Below the pieces are notes generated by a model, which was not told where the DNA came from, ran no database searches, and saw nothing but the letters and a program-made list of their open reading frames with translations. Positions 62,698-64,000 of a stretch of 64,000 nucleotides of DNA are shown here, piece after piece. Every line of letters begins with the position of its first letter. The first letter of the stretch is position 1. Source of the stretch: Bacteroidota bacterium (lineage in GTDB: Bacteria; Bacteroidota; Bacteroidia; CAILMK01); the NCBI GenBank assembly GCA_013288555.1, contig JABDBQ010000004.1:1-64000 (forward strand), in the 5' to 3' direction. The position numbers and the translations under genes are program-made.

Positions 62698-62779
62698 ATA
62701 TCGGAAAGCGGGATTCGTGAATCAGAAAATATATCAAGAATATAGCAGCTGTTTTCATTATTATTTATATATTTAACGG

Positions 62780-63538
62780 ATGAAGAAGATTCTGTTTGCT
62801 TTGATTGTGATTGCTATGGTGCAGAATTCCTGCAAAAAACAGGAATCCAATAAATTAACTCCAACTCAAGATCATGATTCTGTTGAGGTTTCAAGCTTCA
62901 AGTGGCCAAACGGAAATACTCAATATAGTTATGATGCCTGGCGTATGGCCTATGAATACGATACGTTGATCAAAAGCCCTTATAAGGATAGTCTTTCCAT
63001 AGAAAAAGCATTGGCTGATACCATTTCAAATGCCCTGGCTGCTATATATAATTCACATTTTCTGCAGCGGGATACTGTGGTAAAAGTATACAATATCCAT
63101 AACTATTGTGATCTTAATTTAAGGGATATTGCCATAGCCGTGAATGATATCAGCCATGGCTGGGTGGCTAAATGCTGGAATAACCAGTATCCTACCGGGT
63201 TTGCCTTGCTAGATAGTTTTCACAATAGGTTTGGGCTTAGTACTGAGAATGTTTATACGTTTCCCTGGGATTCGGTTATTGCACTACAAGTCCCTTTGCC
63301 TCTAAATTGCTTAAAGCTATGCCAGATGCTCACCAACAGACCGCAAATTAAATATGCCGAACTTAATTACTGCGCTGGAGGTGATGGAGATTATATTAGA
63401 TTTTACCGCGAAAACGACTATTATAAAATTATTTTTGATCATGGTTCAGATGATTGTCCATCAGGCTGTATCAGCCATGAATTCTGGCAATTCAACGTGT
63501 ACAAGGATGCAAAGGTGAGGTTTGTGAAAAAGTGGTAA
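62780..63538 (+). CDS. Lipoprotein flanked by two copies of a 70-bp repeat, unknown
   Basis: 252 residues. Lipobox ALIVIAMVQNSC, then a Ser/Thr-rich linker and a folded region with no match that I can name (EYDTLIKSPYKDSLSIEKAL, ISHGWVAKCWNNQYPTGFAL, LLDSFHNRFGLSTENVYTFP) and five Cys (e.g. CLKLCQM, CAGG, DDCPSGC) that suggest disulfides. It lies between direct repeats at 62626-62697 and 63620-63686, which may point to a mobile or recently acquired cassette. Confidence 0.7.
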   Translation: MKKILFALIVIAMVQNSCKKQESNKLTPTQDHDSVEVSSFKWPNGNTQYSYDAWRMAYEYDTLIKSPYKDSLSIEKALADTISNALAAIYNSHFLQRDTVVKVYNIHNYCDLNLRDIAIAVNDISHGWVAKCWNNQYPTGFALLDSFHNRFGLSTENVYTFPWDSVIALQVPLPLNCLKLCQMLTNRPQIKYAELNYCAGGDGDYIRFYRENDYYKIIFDHGSDDCPSGCISHEFWQFNVYKDAKVRFVKKW

Positions 63539-63619
63539 GAGGTATTTGCCCGGCACTTATACATCTGTGACACATTCAGCCTGGTTCCAGCTATTCAATC
63601 CTCCATCTTTACCACACCA

Positions 63620-63686
63620 CATAACAAAATAACATAACAATACAAGTGTTATAAGATTCTGTAACAGGTGATGTGTTATGTTATAG
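63620..63686. repeat. 70-bp repeat, copy 2 (downstream of the lipoprotein gene)
   Basis: Same first 21 bp and same inner TAAGATT(T/C)TGTAACAGGTG as copy 1, with a shorter, diverged middle (about 11 bp rather than 16) and the end ATGTGTTATGTTATAG. Confidence 0.7.
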
Positions 63687-63750
63687 TACATTCATTTTCG
63701 CTTTTGAAAATTATTTTTAGATTTGCGATCCACCATTAAAACTAAATTTC

Positions 63751-64000
63751 ATGACCCGATTGAGACCTTATGATGTGCCGCACAAAGCCTTAAGAAATGT
63801 CCTTTCACAGGCATCGCTTCTGGCAGGCAAAACAGATTATAACAATCCTGCGGAAACAGAAACCCTTTTCAATGCCAGCAAAGAGGTGTTTGCCATGCTC
63901 GACGGCCATGCCCACGATGAAGAAACAGTCACGCTGGCTGATCTCGAAATGCGGTTGCCGGGGAGTTCTGCGCATGACAAGGAAGACCATGTAGAAATCC
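63751..64000 (+). CDS. Hemerythrin-like domain protein (truncated by the window edge)
   Basis: 83 codons visible. MTRLRPYDVPHKALRNVLSQ and FAMLDGHAHDEETVTLADLE, with later HDKEDHVEI, show the first helices of a four-helix hemerythrin fold with His ligands (His in PHKAL, HAHDEE, HDKEDH). A di-iron or other metal site is expected. The 3' end is beyond 64000. Confidence 0.75.
   Translation, partial: MTRLRPYDVPHKALRNVLSQASLLAGKTDYNNPAETETLFNASKEVFAMLDGHAHDEETVTLADLEMRLPGSSAHDKEDHVEI

Larger units (their letters stand above)
62110..62779. other. Spacer with nested inverted repeats and a 70-bp repeat copy
   Basis: 670 bp without a convincing gene. It holds nested palindromes (62258-62411), a further hairpin CTGGTCTGTC/GACAGACCAG (62466-62489) and copy 1 of a 70-bp repeat (62626-62697). 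No T-tract follows the hairpins, so they are not obvious terminators. Confidence 0.6.

Overview
The window looks like chromosomal DNA of a Bacteroidota bacterium. The evidence is the type IX secretion (T9SS) sorting domains on very large cell-surface proteins, a gliding-motility-associated C-terminal domain, Bacteroidota-typical families (DUF5606, WG repeats, SBBP repeats with a DUF7948-like head, a Rieske-like lipoprotein family), AT-rich intergenic DNA, and promoters of the Bacteroidota type (TTTG, about 19 nt, TAnnTTTG). I see no rRNA, tRNA, CRISPR array, transposase or phage gene. The genus cannot be told from this stretch.

Layout. 1-2.1 kb: a repeat-rich spacer, then an ArsR regulator and an AHSA1-VOC fusion gene. 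2.3-4.4 kb: bacilliredoxin, then the RimK/RimB protein-modification pair. 4.4-9.5 kb: envelope proteins, a SirB-cytochrome c fusion, a WG-repeat protein, TrmH and an enoyl-CoA hydratase. 9.5-15.6 kb: a secreted protein, then GlcNAc kinase, MurQ and a conserved unknown (cell-wall recycling), a c-type cytochrome lipoprotein, a C1 peptidase, PlsC and a 50-residue membrane protein. 15.7-22 kb: a 1512-residue gliding-type surface protein, a 54-residue His/Cys-rich protein and an MFS exporter. 22-31 kb: a PA0069-type radical SAM protein divergent from an S24 repressor, a slipin, a polysaccharide deacetylase, three tandem Rieske-like lipoproteins, Mpl and a DEGS1-like sphingolipid desaturase. 31-40 kb: an MBL hydrolase and two tandem giant SBBP-repeat T9SS proteins. 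40-49 kb: M23 peptidase with FAH hydrolase, an M3 oligopeptidase, DUF5606 and fused acyl-CoA mutase IcmF. 49-51 kb: PIN-like, OB-fold and TPR proteins. 51-55 kb: a third SBBP-repeat protein. 55-64 kb: HTH-like and YbjN proteins, MtaB, an exonuclease, a membrane protein, GcvP, a lipoprotein between two copies of a 70-bp repeat, and a truncated hemerythrin-like gene.

Functional themes. Peptidoglycan turnover and recycling recurs (GlcNAc kinase, MurQ, Mpl, M23, PlsC nearby). RNA or protein modification recurs (TrmH, MtaB, RimK/RimB). Surface and envelope proteins take up roughly a third of the window.

The most unusual signal is dispersed short repeats with a strict 7-bp period. Class I (TNAGGNN) occurs six times, class III (AATGATC) three times and class II (AGTRAGA) once. 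Several arrays supply stop codons of flanking genes. One runs in frame through icmF. Two lie exactly 8 bp upstream of a TACCTTTG -7 element whose ATG follows 5-7 nt later, which suggests leaderless transcripts with the array in place of the -33 box. Other leads are the Rieske-like lipoproteins in which the last His ligand is replaced by Cys, the eukaryote-like ceramide desaturase, and palindromic elements inserted in frame in a surface-protein gene.
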